This document shows positions 38,194 through 47,436 of a stretch of DNA of 64,000 nucleotides, piece after piece. Made by a program: the position numbers and the translations under genes. The notes below the pieces were generated by a model. That model saw only the letters and a list, made by a program, of their open reading frames with translations, ran no database searches and was not told the DNA's origin. How positions within the stretch are numbered: position 1 is the stretch's first letter; each line of letters begins with the position of its first letter. This DNA is from Reyranella sp. (GTDB taxonomy: Bacteria > Pseudomonadota > Alphaproteobacteria > Reyranellales > Reyranellaceae): positions 186,001 through 250,000 of the forward strand of contig NZ_SCVC01000046.1 of NCBI RefSeq assembly GCF_004297405.1, written 5' to 3'.

Positions 38194-38817
38194 ATGCTCA
38201 TTCTCGCCTCTGCCAGTCCCTCGCGCCGCCAGCTCCTCGCCAATGCCGGCCTCGATTTCACGATCGAGCCGTCGGGGGTCGACGAGGACGAGGTGAAACT
38301 GAGCCTCGTCGCTGAACGCGCCGCACCGCAGGACGTTGCCGAGACTCTGGCCGAGCTCAAGGCGCAGCGTGTTTCAAAACGACATCCTGCAGCGATGGTG
38401 ATTGGCTCTGATTCGACGCTCGCCTGCAATGGCCGCCTGTTCGACAAACCACCGACACTCGCGGCGGCCCGCCAGCAGCTCCTCGATCTCCGCGGCCAGA
38501 TGCACGAGCTTTGTTCGTCGGTCGTCGTCGCGCGCGGCGGTGCACGGCTATGGCACCATAACGAGCGTGCCCGCCTCACGATGCGGCCTTTCACCGAGTC
38601 TTTCCTCGACGCCTACCTGGCGCGTGCCGGTGAAGGCATCACGTCTTCGGTCGGCGCCTATCACTTGGAAGGCGTTGGCGCCCATTTGTTCAGCCGCATC
38701 GATGGCGACTACTTCACCATTCTCGGCTTGCCGCTGCTGCCGTTACTCTCCTTCCTGGCCGAGCACGGGATAGGCCTGGAAAAGGCCCAAGGGAAATCCC
38801 GGGAGAAATCCGCGTGA
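38194..38817 (+). CDS. maf: Maf-family nucleoside triphosphate pyrophosphatase
   Basis: A 207-residue Maf/YhdE-YceF protein, hydrolysing non-canonical or excess nucleoside triphosphates and linked to septum control. The start L-I-L-A-S-A-S-P-S-R-R-Q-L-L is diagnostic and V-I-G-S-D-S-T supplies the catalytic Asp. It lies 3 bases after the dehydrogenase and overlaps aroE (GTGA), and the pair maf-aroE is a standard alphaproteobacterial neighbour set. Specificity (dTTP/UTP versus m7GTP) is not assigned. Confidence 0.93.
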   Translation: MLILASASPSRRQLLANAGLDFTIEPSGVDEDEVKLSLVAERAAPQDVAETLAELKAQRVSKRHPAAMVIGSDSTLACNGRLFDKPPTLAAARQQLLDLRGQMHELCSSVVVARGGARLWHHNERARLTMRPFTESFLDAYLARAGEGITSSVGAYHLEGVGAHLFSRIDGDYFTILGLPLLPLLSFLAEHGIGLEKAQGKSREKSA

Positions 38818-39704
38818 ACGCCTACGAACAACTCGTTGCCGAAGCGCAGGGTCGGCCCTTCGCCGCCATCGTCGGCTGGCCAGTCGAACATTCGCGCTCG
38901 CCGGCTCTCCATGGCTTTTGGCTGCGGCAGAACCGCATCGACGGTCACTACGGCCGCCTGCCGGTCGAGCCGCGCCGCGCCGCGCTCGAAGAGCTGGTCA
39001 CCTTTCTCAAGCGCACGCCCAATGCGCGCGGCTGCAACCTCACCCTGCCGCATAAGATCGAGATCATGCCGCTGCTCGATCACATCGATCCCGTGGCCAA
39101 GCGCATCGGCGCGGTGAACACCGTGGTGAAACAGCCCGACGGTACGCTGGAAGGTCGCAACACTGATGCGTTCGGCTTTCTCGAGGCCCTGAAATACAAT
39201 GCACCGCATTGGACGGCCACCTCGGGGCCGGTCTTGGTGCTAGGCGCCGGTGGTGCTGCGCGCGCCGTGGTAGCGAGCCTGATCGATGAGGGCGTGCCCG
39301 AACTCCGAATGGTCAACCGCACCCGCCAATCCGCCGTCGATCTTGGCGTCGCCTTCACACCGTCGGATGGTCGTCGCGTCGTCATCGGCTCCTGGAACGA
39401 ACGAAGCGAACTGCTTGCTGGAGCCACCTTGTTGGTCAACACCACGTCGCTCGGCATGAAGGGCCAGCCTGCGCTCGATATCGATCTCGCACCGTTGCCC
39501 CGCCAGGCCGCGGTCTACGACATTGTCTACGTGCCGCTCGAAACCGGACTGCTCGCCGCGGCCCGCGCGCGTGGCAATCGCTGCGTCGACGGGCTAGGCA
39601 TGTTGCTGCATCAGGGTCGGCCGGGCTTCGAAGCGTGGTTCGGCAAGAAGGTCGATGTCAGTGCCGAACAACGACGCGCGGTCGCGGCCGATCTCGGCGT
39701 TTGA
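38814..39704 (+). CDS. aroE: Shikimate dehydrogenase
   Basis: A 296-residue NADPH-dependent reductase of 3-dehydroshikimate in aromatic amino-acid synthesis. S-R-S-P-A-L-H binds shikimate, N-L-T-L-P-H-K contains the catalytic Lys, G-R-N-T-D-A-F-G-F the Asp, and L-G-A-G-G-A-A-R-A is the nucleotide loop. Start is GTG 38814 overlapping the maf stop. Length is slightly above the usual 270-280. It is followed by a thioesterase gene 17 bases later. Confidence 0.95.
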   Translation: MNAYEQLVAEAQGRPFAAIVGWPVEHSRSPALHGFWLRQNRIDGHYGRLPVEPRRAALEELVTFLKRTPNARGCNLTLPHKIEIMPLLDHIDPVAKRIGAVNTVVKQPDGTLEGRNTDAFGFLEALKYNAPHWTATSGPVLVLGAGGAARAVVASLIDEGVPELRMVNRTRQSAVDLGVAFTPSDGRRVVIGSWNERSELLAGATLLVNTTSLGMKGQPALDIDLAPLPRQAAVYDIVYVPLETGLLAAARARGNRCVDGLGMLLHQGRPGFEAWFGKKVDVSAEQRRAVAADLGV

Positions 39705-39721
39705 GCGTAGAGGGTCTCAGT

Positions 39722-40156
39722 ATGGACAGTAATCCGCCCGACGGTTTCAAACCGCTGTTTCGCACCAGCCCGTTCCTCGATCACAACGGGCCATTCTTCT
39801 ATCGCGAGAACAGTGACGGCACCTTCGTGGTCGGCCTGCGCATCCAGCCCAAGCATGCCAATGCACGCGGCATCGCCCATGGCGGGCTGCTGATGACGCT
39901 TTGCGACATTGCCTTGGGCTATCGCACGACACGCAGCCAAACGCCGTCGCCCATGCTCACCACGGCGAGCGTGAAGACGGATTTCGCCGGATCGGCCAAG
40001 CTCGGCGACTGGGTCGAGGCGCATGTCGACGTGCACAAAGTCGGCGGCCGCCTGGCTTTCGCCAATTGCTACCTGATGGTCGGCGAGGAGCGCATCGTGC
40101 ATGCCAGCGCCGTGTTCGCCCGCACCGGCGATCGCCCGGCGGGGACGCCCTCTTGA
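39722..40156 (+). CDS. PaaI-type hotdog thioesterase
   Basis: A 144-residue hotdog-fold acyl-CoA thioesterase of the PaaI-like group, with A-R-G-I-A-H-G-G-L-L-M-T as the active-site loop (His and the Asp in L-C-D-I-A-L) and T-A-S-V-K-T-D-F. It would release free acid from an acyl- or aroyl-CoA. It overlaps the downstream transporter gene (TTGA), so both are co-translated. The ATG at 39722 is preferred; an upstream in-frame ATG at 39635 would extend into the aroE coding region. Confidence 0.88.
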   Translation: MDSNPPDGFKPLFRTSPFLDHNGPFFYRENSDGTFVVGLRIQPKHANARGIAHGGLLMTLCDIALGYRTTRSQTPSPMLTTASVKTDFAGSAKLGDWVEAHVDVHKVGGRLAFANCYLMVGEERIVHASAVFARTGDRPAGTPS

Positions 40157-41361
40157 AACTGGTCCTGACGGCCTTCCTGCCGTTCGCGCTGGGCTATTTC
40201 CTGAGTTTCCTCTTCCGCTCGTTGAACGCCGTGGTGGCGCCGGCGCTGCAGAGCGAACTCGGCCTCGGCGAAGCGGCGATCGGCGTCGTGACCTCAATGT
40301 ATCTCGCGGCCTTCGTGGTTGCCCAGCTGCCGGCCGGCGTGGCGTTGGACCGATTCGGCCCGCGCCGCGTAGCGCCGGTGATGCTGCTGGCGACGGCAGT
40401 TGGCGCCGTCGTTTTCGCCTTCGGTCAGGACGTGGTGACGCTCAGCATCGGCCGCGCCCTGATCGGTCTCGGCCTGTCCGTCGCGTTGATGTGCGGCTTC
40501 AAGGCCAATGTCCTTTACTGGCCGATCGGCCGCCTGCCACTTGCCAATGCCATCATGATGACCTTCGGCGGGCTGGGCGCGGCCATGGCGACGCGGCCGG
40601 TGCAGTGGCTGCTGGTCGACTACGATTGGCGCCACATCTTCCTGGCCCTGGCCGTCATCACCGTGGCCGTGGCGCTCTATCAGTTGCTCGCCGCACCTGC
40701 TTACGAACGCGGCGGCAAGGGCCGGCTGAAAGACGAAGTGCACGGTCTGCTGGGTGTGCTCAAGACGCCCCTCTTCTGGCGCGCGGGCCTGGCCCCCACT
40801 TTCTCGCTGGGTGTCTGGATCTGTTATGCGAGCTTCTGGGCAGCGGGATGGCTACGCGACGTTGCCCATCTCGACGAACCGTCGGTGGGTGTCGCGCTGT
40901 TCGCGCTCTCGATCGCCATCATCCCAGGCTACTTCTTCAGCGGCATGATCGTCGACCTGCTGCACCGCCGTGGCATCCGCGGCGGGCGCGTGCTGTTGGT
41001 CTACGGGCTGCTGTTCCTCGCCATCCATGTGCCGATCGCGATGAACGTCACCACGATGCCCAAGCTCCTGTGGTTCACCTACGTCATGCTGGGTGGCATG
41101 CCGGTCGTCTGCTACGCGCTGGTCACGCGCGCCTTCGCGCCCGAACTCGCCGGCCGGGTGAACACCACGCTCAATCTGGTCTGTATGGGGATCGCGTTCC
41201 TGGTACAGGCCGCGATCGGTCCGGCACTGGCCTGGATGGAAACCGCGCATGGCCTGCCACGCCCCCAGGCCCATCAGCTCGTGACCTTCGCCCTGCTGGC
41301 GATGCAGGCCATGGCCTGGGCCTGGTTCGCCGCGAGCCGTGAGGCCCGCGGCTTACCGTAA
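40153..41361 (+). CDS. Major facilitator superfamily transporter
   Basis: A 402-residue MFS permease with twelve predicted helices. The loop 2-3 motif is G-V-A-L-D-R-F-G-P-R-R, and the N- and C-terminal halves are separated by the loop Y-E-R-G-G-K-G-R-L-K-D-E. The start is a TTG at 40153 overlapping the thioesterase stop, since no upstream ATG fits. It could import or export a small organic acid linked to the thioesterase reaction (inference). It converges with rho, leaving 3 bases. Confidence 0.85.
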   Translation: MKLVLTAFLPFALGYFLSFLFRSLNAVVAPALQSELGLGEAAIGVVTSMYLAAFVVAQLPAGVALDRFGPRRVAPVMLLATAVGAVVFAFGQDVVTLSIGRALIGLGLSVALMCGFKANVLYWPIGRLPLANAIMMTFGGLGAAMATRPVQWLLVDYDWRHIFLALAVITVAVALYQLLAAPAYERGGKGRLKDEVHGLLGVLKTPLFWRAGLAPTFSLGVWICYASFWAAGWLRDVAHLDEPSVGVALFALSIAIIPGYFFSGMIVDLLHRRGIRGGRVLLVYGLLFLAIHVPIAMNVTTMPKLLWFTYVMLGGMPVVCYALVTRAFAPELAGRVNTTLNLVCMGIAFLVQAAIGPALAWMETAHGLPRPQAHQLVTFALLAMQAMAWAWFAASREARGLP

Positions 41362-41364
41362 GGC

Positions 41365-42744
<1,380 letters not shown>

Positions 42745-42783
42745 TTGTCTTCAGTCTGGTGGGAAATGACGCACGCGCTTGCG

Positions 42784-42874
42784 TTGGCCGGGACGGCCAA
42801 ACCTTGAAAACAGCGCTGTGTCGTACTGGTGGGCCCCGTCGAGTTACCGCCGGGGAGGCAGTGCCAGGGGCCCA
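42784..42874 (-). promoter_or_regulatory. rho: rho leader with two stem-loops
   Basis: The predicted rho message carries about 135 untranslated bases. Two inverted repeats lie in it: TGGGCCCC/GGGGCCCA (42830-42837 with 42867-42874, perfect 8 bases, 29-base loop) and TTGGCC/GGCCAA (42784-42789 with 42795-42800, 5-base loop). In other bacteria Rho represses its own gene through premature termination in the leader; a comparable control is possible here but not shown. Confidence 0.45.
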
Positions 42875-42885
42875 AAGGTAACGTT

Positions 42886-42914
42886 TATATAGGGACGCAC
42901 CCCGGCCCTGTCAA
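42886..42914 (-). promoter_or_regulatory. rho: Strong sigma70-type promoter for rho
   Basis: On the reverse strand TTGACA (42909-42914) is a perfect -35 and TATATA (42886-42891) a good -10, with an optimal 17-base spacer. The -35 overlaps the stop codon of the upstream cupin gene. Transcription would start near 42879. This is the best housekeeping promoter seen in the window. Confidence 0.75.
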
Positions 42915-43309
42915 AGCCCCGCCGTCGCCACCGGCCGGTGTTCGGTGCCGGCCCCGGGGGTCACGAACAGGAGCTGGCCGGGCTTTTTCACGATGCCGCG
43001 ATGCCAGGCACCCTGTGGCACGACGAAGGTCTGCCCGGGGATGAGCGCCGTCCGCTGTTCCCCGGACGCCGTCTCGATCACCATCTCCATCTCGCCCGAC
43101 AGCAGGGTCAGGATCTCCTCGCCGGCCGGGTGGCGTTCCCAATGCGGCCAATCGCCGGACTGGTCGAAAATGCCCATCAGCCGGCCTTTTTGGAGTTCGC
43201 GGCGCTGATCGACCGTCGCCCAGAAGGCTTCGCCGCCTTCGACGACGGATGCTCGCTCGTCCGGCCGAAGATGGATGTAGGTCCCGTCGAGTGTAAAGGC
43301 CTGGCTCAT
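42911..43309 (-). CDS. Cupin-domain protein
   Basis: A 132-residue single-cupin protein. The metal-site motif starts at W-E-R-H-P-A-G-E-E-I-L-T (His59, Glu63) and continues to V-P-Q-G-A-W-H-R (His102). An N-terminal stretch precedes the cupin. Function is not assignable; small cupins of this kind include isomerases, dioxygenases and sensors. It is the last gene of a run with the dehydrogenase upstream, overlapping by 4 bases, and its stop codon lies inside the rho promoter. Confidence 0.82.
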   Translation of the reverse strand: MSQAFTLDGTYIHLRPDERASVVEGGEAFWATVDQRRELQKGRLMGIFDQSGDWPHWERHPAGEEILTLLSGEMEMVIETASGEQRTALIPGQTFVVPQGAWHRGIVKKPGQLLFVTPGAGTEHRPVATAGL

Positions 43310-44217
43310 GACTCCTCCTCTGCCAGCATCTCGGCATAGCGGAAGATCTCGGTATGGTCGGCACCCTTGCCAAGCTTGCCGTCGGCCGCCGTCCAGTAGG
43401 AAACGGCCTGCTGGAGGTTCGGCATCTTGAGCTTGAGGTGCTGGGCAACGTCGCCGGCGGTGCGCAGGTCCTTGGCCATCAGCGCCGTCGTGAAACCTGC
43501 CGAGAAAGTACGTGACACCACGAACTGACGACCCTTCACTTCGGTGGCGTTGCTCTTGCCTGTCGAGCTATTGAAGACATCGACCATCGTGCCGGGATCG
43601 AGCCCGAAAGCCTCGCCTACCACCAGCGCCTCGCACATGGCGACCAGCCCCGCCGCCGACAGATAGTTGTTCAGCGCCTTCAGCGCATGCCCTGCGCCGG
43701 CTGGGCCGCACAGGGTGATGGTTTTGCCCATGGCACCGAACACCGGCCGCACACGTTCGAGATCGGCAGCCGCGCCGCCCACCATGATGCTGAGCGAACC
43801 ATCGACCGCACGTTTCACACCGCCCGACACCGGCGCATCGAGCAGCGCGACACCGCGGCCGGCGAGATCGCGCGCCAGCTTTTGAGTATCGACAGGATTG
43901 GACGAGCTCATGTCCATGACGAGCGCGCCGGCCTCGAGACCTTCGACCGCAGCATCACGGCCTTCGAGCACGGCCCGCCGCACGATCTTGCCATCCGGCA
44001 GCATGGTGATCAGGGCCGCCGCACCCTGGGCAGCCGCCTTCGCCGAAGCCGTCGCCAGAGCCGAAGGATGTGCGCCGACGAAATCCGAAACCGCCTTCTG
44101 CGAGACGTCGAACACGCGCAGCTTGAACCCTGCCTCGACGAGACGCGTCGCCATCGGACGCCCCATCATGCCGAGACCGATGAAGGCAATGGTGGCGGGA
44201 GGTGCAAGCGTCGTCAT
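43306..44217 (-). CDS. 3-hydroxyisobutyrate dehydrogenase-family oxidoreductase
   Basis: A 303-residue beta-hydroxyacid dehydrogenase. The Rossmann motif F-I-G-L-G-M-M-G-R-P-M is at the N-terminus (13-23), D-A-P-V-S-G-G the substrate loop, and G-H-A-L-K-A-L-N-N contributes the catalytic Lys. Likely substrates include hydroxyisobutyrate, tartronate semialdehyde or another short hydroxyacid; not resolved. It overlaps the GNAT gene upstream and the cupin downstream by 4 bases each, so the three are translationally coupled. Confidence 0.88.
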   Translation of the reverse strand: MTTLAPPATIAFIGLGMMGRPMATRLVEAGFKLRVFDVSQKAVSDFVGAHPSALATASAKAAAQGAAALITMLPDGKIVRRAVLEGRDAAVEGLEAGALVMDMSSSNPVDTQKLARDLAGRGVALLDAPVSGGVKRAVDGSLSIMVGGAAADLERVRPVFGAMGKTITLCGPAGAGHALKALNNYLSAAGLVAMCEALVVGEAFGLDPGTMVDVFNSSTGKSNATEVKGRQFVVSRTFSAGFTTALMAKDLRTAGDVAQHLKLKMPNLQQAVSYWTAADGKLGKGADHTEIFRYAEMLAEEES

Positions 44218-44690
44218 GGTTCAACCCCTGAAATGAGGTCGTATTCATAGAGCGGCAGCAGCCGGCCGGGAATGGCGTCGGACGGCGCGTTTCGCACGAA
44301 GCGCGCGCCCATGCGCTCATAGAACGACACGGCGTTGGGATCGGCAAGGATGGTCATGCGCCGTGCGCCCAGGCCGCGCGCCATGCTGGCAGCGGCCTGA
44401 AACAGCAGACGGCCAGCGCCCGATCCGATCGCTGGCGGATCGACGAACAGCGAGTCGAGATCGACCGTCTCGCCGTCGCCCAGAACCGCTGCCATCCCAA
44501 GTGCTGGACCTTTAGCGGCGGCCGCGACCAGCACACGGCCAGCAGCGATATCCGCCGCGTCGACAGCAAGGGCCGCCGCACTCAGCTTCATGAAAGCATC
44601 GTCGTAGGCCCAATGCGCCTTCGATCTGATGCAGAGCGCAGTGAGCGTCGCCGCCTCGCCCGGCCGAGCCGGTCTGACGACGACGGTCAT
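44214..44690 (-). CDS. GNAT-family N-acetyltransferase
   Basis: A 158-residue GNAT acetyltransferase. The acetyl-CoA-binding region reads S-G-A-G-R-L-L-F-Q-A (R/Q-x-x-G-x-G/A-type) at about residues 92-101, and N-A-V-S-F-Y-E-R-M-G-A-R-F near the C-terminus is a characteristic strand-helix block. The acceptor (protein, amino acid or antibiotic) cannot be determined. Its gene lies 3 bases from the carboxymuconolactone decarboxylase-like gene. Confidence 0.83.
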   Translation of the reverse strand: MTVVVRPARPGEAATLTALCIRSKAHWAYDDAFMKLSAAALAVDAADIAAGRVLVAAAAKGPALGMAAVLGDGETVDLDSLFVDPPAIGSGAGRLLFQAAASMARGLGARRMTILADPNAVSFYERMGARFVRNAPSDAIPGRLLPLYEYDLISGVEP

Positions 44691-44693
44691 CGC

Positions 44694-45143
44694 TCAGACG
44701 CCGCGTTCCTTGAAGACGTCGCGCGCCGTCTTGAAGGCGTCGAGGCTCGCGGGGATGCCGCAGTAGATGGCGACCTGGAGGAAGATCTCCTTGATCTCGT
44801 CCTTGGTGAGGCCGTTGTTCAGCGCGCCGTTGATGTGGAGCTTGAGTTCGGGTCCGCGGTTCAGTGCCGCCAGCATCGCGAGATTCAGCATCGAACGTGC
44901 CTTCTTCGGCAGGCCCGGACGCGTCCAGACATAGCCCCAGCAATACTCTGTCGTGACATCCTGGAACGACATCATGAAATCGTCGGCACCGGCCATCGAA
45001 TTGTCGACATAGCCCGCACCCAGCACGGCCTTACGGACCTTCATGCCCTCGTCGTAGAGCTTCTTGTTGCGCGGGTTGGGCTTCGCCTTCGTCGCCTTGC
45101 TCTTCGTCTTGGTTCCAGCCTTAGCCTTGGTCGCCTTTGCCAT
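44694..45143 (-). CDS. Carboxymuconolactone decarboxylase-family protein with Lys-rich tail
   Basis: A 149-residue CMD-family protein. Residues 35-149 match the 4-carboxymuconolactone decarboxylase fold (Y-D-E-G-M-K-V-R-K-A-V-L-G, D-D-F-M-M-S-F-Q, L-N-L-A-M-L-A-A-L-N-R and E-I-F-L-Q-V-A-I-Y-C-G). No C-x-x-C is visible, so it is not an AhpD-type peroxidase reductant. The first 30 residues are an unusual Lys/Ala/Thr-rich tail (A-K-A-T-K-A-K-A-G-T-K), histone H1-like in composition. The start ATG at 45143 is the only sensible one. PcaC would act in protocatechuate breakdown, but no other pca genes are here. Confidence 0.85.
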   Translation of the reverse strand: MAKATKAKAGTKTKSKATKAKPNPRNKKLYDEGMKVRKAVLGAGYVDNSMAGADDFMMSFQDVTTEYCWGYVWTRPGLPKKARSMLNLAMLAALNRGPELKLHINGALNNGLTKDEIKEIFLQVAIYCGIPASLDAFKTARDVFKERGV

Positions 45144-45178
45144 GTCTGCTCCTCCGGATGACACCAGAGGGCTGTATA

Positions 45179-45637
45179 TCAGACCGGAACGTGATCGGCG
45201 TGCGCGCTTGGCGAAACGTCGAGGCCCTTGGCGCGGGCACGCTGGCAAAGATCTTCGATGGTGATGTTGTCGAGCTGGGACATCATCTCCTCGCGCAACT
45301 TCTCCCACAACGGCCAGACGACCTCATGGGCAAGCGGCGAGCCGATGGCCGGATCACTGGGTTCTGTCTCGACCTCGAGGTTGCGCACCACGCGCACCAC
45401 CTCGCCGAGCGTGATGTCGACCTTGTCGCGGCCCAGCCGATAGCCGCCGCGCGGACCTCTCTTGCCGTTCAGGATGCCGGCCCGCACCAGATGCTGCAGC
45501 ACCTGCTCGAGATAGCGCTTGGGAATGCGCTGGCGTTCGGTGATGTCGCCGCTGCGCACGGGATGCTCGCCGACATGGAACGCCACATCGAGGACCGCCT
45601 CGATCGCGAACATCGTCTTCTTGCTGAGGCGAGGCAT
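45179..45637 (-). CDS. Rrf2-family transcriptional regulator
   Basis: A 152-residue Rrf2 winged-helix regulator, with P-K-R-Y-L-E-Q-V-L-Q-H-L-V-R-A-G as recognition helix and G-P-R-G-G-Y-R-L-G as wing. Only one cysteine is present (D-L-C-Q), so the three-cysteine iron-sulfur ligand set of IscR is missing and it must sense something else or be constitutive. It is translated from the ATG at 45637, 19 bases after dut, and is followed by the CMD gene. Confidence 0.88.
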   Translation of the reverse strand: MPRLSKKTMFAIEAVLDVAFHVGEHPVRSGDITERQRIPKRYLEQVLQHLVRAGILNGKRGPRGGYRLGRDKVDITLGEVVRVVRNLEVETEPSDPAIGSPLAHEVVWPLWEKLREEMMSQLDNITIEDLCQRARAKGLDVSPSAHADHVPV

Positions 45638-45656
45638 TGCCGTTCCCGTCCCCCTC

Positions 45657-46151
45657 TCAAGCGCGCTTGGCCGACCCGGCCGCCACTCCTGCACCTACGC
45701 CCGTAGAACCAAAACCACCTGCGCCACGCGCCGTCTCGTCGAGGCTCGCGACCTCTCGCCAGGCGGCACGCGCGTGGCGCGCGATGACCATCTGAGCAAT
45801 TCGCATGCCGCGTTCAATCCTGAACGGCTCCTTGCCGAGATTGACCAGGATGACGCCGACCTCACCACGATAATCCGCGTCGATCGTGCCGGGGGCGTTG
45901 GCGACCGTGACACCATGCTTGGCGGCCAGACCGGAGCGCGGCCGGACCTGGGCCTCAAAGCCTACCGGCAGAGCGATGGAAATACCTGTCGGCACAATCC
46001 GGCGCTCCAGCGATGCCAGCTCGATCGGCTGGTCGATGGCAGCGAGCAGATCGGCGCCGGCAGCGGCGGTGCTCGCATAGTCGGGAAGCGGCAGGTCACG
46101 CGCGTGGCCAAGACGAACAATCTCGATCTCGATGCTTTCCACGCCCTTCAT
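45657..46151 (-). CDS. dut: dUTP pyrophosphatase
   Basis: A 164-residue trimeric dUTPase removing dUTP and providing dUMP. All five motifs are visible: A-G-A-D-L-L-A (1), P-R-S-G-L-A (2), G-T-I-D-A-D-Y-R-G-E (3), R-I-A-Q-M-V-I (4) and the P-loop-like G-G-F-G-S-T-G (5). The C-terminal 14 residues after motif 5 are Ala/Gly-rich. It lies 45 bases after coaBC, a conserved neighbour pair. Confidence 0.96.
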   Translation of the reverse strand: MKGVESIEIEIVRLGHARDLPLPDYASTAAAGADLLAAIDQPIELASLERRIVPTGISIALPVGFEAQVRPRSGLAAKHGVTVANAPGTIDADYRGEVGVILVNLGKEPFRIERGMRIAQMVIARHARAAWREVASLDETARGAGGFGSTGVGAGVAAGSAKRA

Positions 46152-46196
46152 GCGTTCCTCTCCCCTATCCCCTTCATGGTCCCGTCATGGGCGGCA

Positions 46197-47423
46197 TCAT
46201 TCCGCCGCCTGCGCCTTGGGCGGTTGCCCGAAATGCAAGGCGATGCGTCCAGCCAGCCGGATCGCCACATCCCCCTTGGCGAGCGTCGGCCAATCCTCGA
46301 CGCCCTTGGCGCTGATCAGATGCACCGTATTGCGCTCCCCGCCAAAGGTGCCTTTGGCCGGTGATACGTCGTTAGCCAAGATCCAGTCGCAGCCCTTGCG
46401 CGTGCGCTTCTCGACAGCATTGGCAACCACGTCTTCGGTTTCGGCGGCAAAGCCCACGACCAGCGCCGGCCGCTTAGGCCCAGGCTTGGACAGGGTCGCC
46501 AGGATATCGGGATTGGGTGCGAGTTCCAGCGCCGGTGGCTGGGCGCCCGCCTTCTTCTTGATCTTCGCAGTGGCGGGCTTGGCTGCCTTCCAGTCGGCCA
46601 CGGCGGCGGCGCAGACGGCGATGTCGACCGCACCGGCCCCCAGACAGGCCGCCAGCATCTGGTCGGCCGAGTCCACGCGCACGACGCGCACGCCTACCGG
46701 ATCGGGCACCACGACCGGACCACTCACCAGGGTCACGTCGGCACCGAGCTGGGCCAGCGCCTGGGCTATGGCATGGCCCTGCTTGCCCGAGGAATGGTTG
46801 GAGATGTAGCGCACCGGATCGAGTGCCTCGCGCGTCGGTCCCGAGGTCACGAGCGCGCGCTTGCCGGCAAGCGGCTTTTCACTCGTCAGCAGTGCCTCGA
46901 TCGCCGCCACGATCTCGAGCGGTTCGGACATGCGACCCGGCCCGAATTCGTTGCACGCCATGGCGCCATCGTTGGGCCCCACGAAGGTGACGCCGCGCTT
47001 CTTCAGCGTCTCGACATTGGCGACGGTGGCGGCATGCGTCCACATGCGCACATTCATCGCCGGCGCAGCGAGGACGGGCTTGTCGGTGGCGAGCAGGACA
47101 GTGGCAGCGAGATCGTCGGCCATGCCGGCGGCCATGCGCGCCAGGATGTTCGCTGTCGCCGGCGCGACGACCAGCAGATCGGCATCGCGCGAGAGCTGGA
47201 TATGGCCCATCTCGCTTTCATCGGTCAGCGAGAACATGTCGCTATAGACCTTGTCCTCAGTGAGGGCCTGCAGCGAGAGAGGCGTCACGAATTTCGCGCC
47301 GGCCTCGGTCAGGACGCAACGCACCGACGCGCCGCGCTCACGCAGCCGCCTGATCAGGTCCAACGACTTGAACGCCGCGATGCCTCCCGCGACGACTAGT
47401 AGGATGCGCTTGCCGTGCAACAT
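46197..47423 (-). CDS. coaBC: Bifunctional phosphopantothenoylcysteine decarboxylase/ligase
   Basis: A 408-residue CoaBC making 4'-phosphopantetheine for CoA. The CoaC half has the flavin-binding G-G-I-A-A-F-K-S, catalytic His in M-G-H-I-Q-L, P-A-M-N-V-R-M-W and a Cys in A-C-N-E-F-G; the CoaB half shows the G-P-T-R-E-A-L-D-P-V-R-Y-I-S-N and K-I-K-K-K active-site segments. The window thus holds two steps of CoA synthesis (coaBC and coaE). Confidence 0.96.
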   Translation of the reverse strand: MLHGKRILLVVAGGIAAFKSLDLIRRLRERGASVRCVLTEAGAKFVTPLSLQALTEDKVYSDMFSLTDESEMGHIQLSRDADLLVVAPATANILARMAAGMADDLAATVLLATDKPVLAAPAMNVRMWTHAATVANVETLKKRGVTFVGPNDGAMACNEFGPGRMSEPLEIVAAIEALLTSEKPLAGKRALVTSGPTREALDPVRYISNHSSGKQGHAIAQALAQLGADVTLVSGPVVVPDPVGVRVVRVDSADQMLAACLGAGAVDIAVCAAAVADWKAAKPATAKIKKKAGAQPPALELAPNPDILATLSKPGPKRPALVVGFAAETEDVVANAVEKRTRKGCDWILANDVSPAKGTFGGERNTVHLISAKGVEDWPTLAKGDVAIRLAGRIALHFGQPPKAQAAE

Positions 47424-47436
47424 AGCCGGAAGATTA

